Assembly: GCF_039540375.1 (NCBI RefSeq)
Contig: NZ_BAABEX010000031.1
Span: forward strand, 1 to 64,000
Direction: 5' to 3'
Origin: Acidovorax_G lacteus
Lineage (GTDB): Bacteria > Pseudomonadota > Gammaproteobacteria > Burkholderiales > Burkholderiaceae_C
Length of the DNA: 64,000 nucleotides
Part shown: piece after piece, positions 63,672 to 64,000 of the stretch
Layout: the number at the start of each line of letters is the position of its first letter
How positions within the stretch are numbered: the first letter of the stretch is position 1
Position numbers and translations under genes: made by a program
The notes under the pieces: model-generated
Told to the model about the DNA's origin: nothing
Database searches by the model: none
The model's input: the letters and a program-made list of their open reading frames with translations, nothing else

Positions 63672-64000
63672 TCAGGCCGGTGCGTGCAGGCGGCCAGCCG
63701 CCCACAGCACCTGCTCGACCACGGCGCGTACGCGCTCTTGATGGGCGGCTTGTACCAGCTGGCCGTTGGCATCGAACGCGCTGGCCGCGCCGCCCAGTGC
63801 AAAGGCCTTGGGGGCCAGCCAGCATTCCAGGTTGACCAGCAGCGGGGCCAGGTGGCTTTGCGAGCGCAGGCCACCGAGCGCACCGGGCGATGCGCTGAGC
63901 ATGCCCACCACCTTGCCGCGGAAGGGCTTGAGCCCGTCCTGCCACTCGGGGTGGCCGGCCACCGGGCTTGATGCCCAGTCGAGGGCGTTTTTCAGCAGGG
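63672..64000 (-). CDS. NADPH-dependent FMN reductase, 5' part beyond the right edge
   Basis: The visible 109 codons are the C-terminal half of a flavodoxin-fold NADPH-dependent FMN reductase (ChrR/quinone reductase type). The stretch LLKNALDWASSPVAGHPEWQDGLKPFRGKVVGMLSASPGALGG corresponds to the family's helix and flavin loop. The start is outside the window. It is followed by the YkgJ-like gene. Substrate could be quinones, chromate or azo compounds; the sequence here does not decide. Confidence 0.88.
   Translation of the reverse strand, partial: LLKNALDWASSPVAGHPEWQDGLKPFRGKVVGMLSASPGALGGLRSQSHLAPLLVNLECWLAPKAFALGGAASAFDANGQLVQAAHQERVRAVVEQVLWAAGRLHAPA

Overview
The window is GC-rich, densely coded chromosomal DNA from a betaproteobacterium, most likely a Comamonadaceae member close to Acidovorax. 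This is inferred from gene content (Rnk-type regulator, AcoR/ALDH/DUF779, IPTL-CTERM surface protein, PhnF-controlled C-P lyase, RdgC, DUF3297) and from a dispersed intergenic repeat (GCTAT-N7-ATAGC followed by TGCTCGTGCTTG) that I associate with that family. I saw no phage, insertion sequence, CRISPR array, rRNA or tRNA.

Layout. 1-11.5 kb: metabolic and regulatory genes. These are an Rnk-like protein, an rRNA-type methyltransferase, acylphosphatase, and an acetaldehyde-type dehydrogenase with DUF779 facing its AcoR-like sigma-54 activator and a ferredoxin. Next come a homoserine dehydrogenase behind a threonine-rich attenuation leader, a PaiB/OsmC pair and a divergent MocR-type regulator. 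11.6-18.7 kb: a cobalamin-type radical SAM protein, a membrane protein, DinG helicase, a DnaQ-like exonuclease and NnrU. 18.8-34 kb: a signalling and surface block. It holds a TRAP-type binding protein overlapping a GGDEF-EAL enzyme, a 1344-residue repeat protein with an IPTL-CTERM tail, an NlpC/P60 lipoprotein, DAHP synthase and a second, very large GGDEF-EAL protein.

34-46.6 kb: a complete phosphonate system. The minus-strand series is phnG-H-I-J, a GNAT gene, phnK-L-M, then phnC-D-E and a PhnZ-like HD oxygenase. Divergent from it are phnF, a DUF1045 2H phosphoesterase, phnN and an endonuclease/exonuclease/phosphatase-family gene. Adjacent genes mostly overlap by ATGA. Two similar TGTNTAGACA palindromes are probable PhnF operators.

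46.6-47.9 kb: a 1.2-kb stretch without a gene, and the most striking part of the window. It holds six identical DnaA-box 9-mers and two direct copies of a module. Each module consists of an A/T-rich flank, a TAG trinucleotide array, a GC spacer, a DnaA box and a consensus IHF site. This is the architecture of a bacterial replication origin, and no dnaA gene is in view. By eye, noncoding DNA is mostly C-rich on the plus strand to its left and G-rich to its right, as expected at an origin.

47.9-64 kb: a Spy-like periplasmic protein, rdgC, DUF3297, an unrecognised gene, acyl-CoA dehydrogenase and thiolase with a divergent TetR regulator. A copper unit follows (CueR-like, CopZ-like, CopA-like) with two 19-bp-spacer MerR-type promoters. 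The window ends with a chemoreceptor, hemerythrin-domain protein, old yellow enzyme, MFS transporter, glutathione S-transferase, a cysteine-cluster protein and a truncated FMN reductase.
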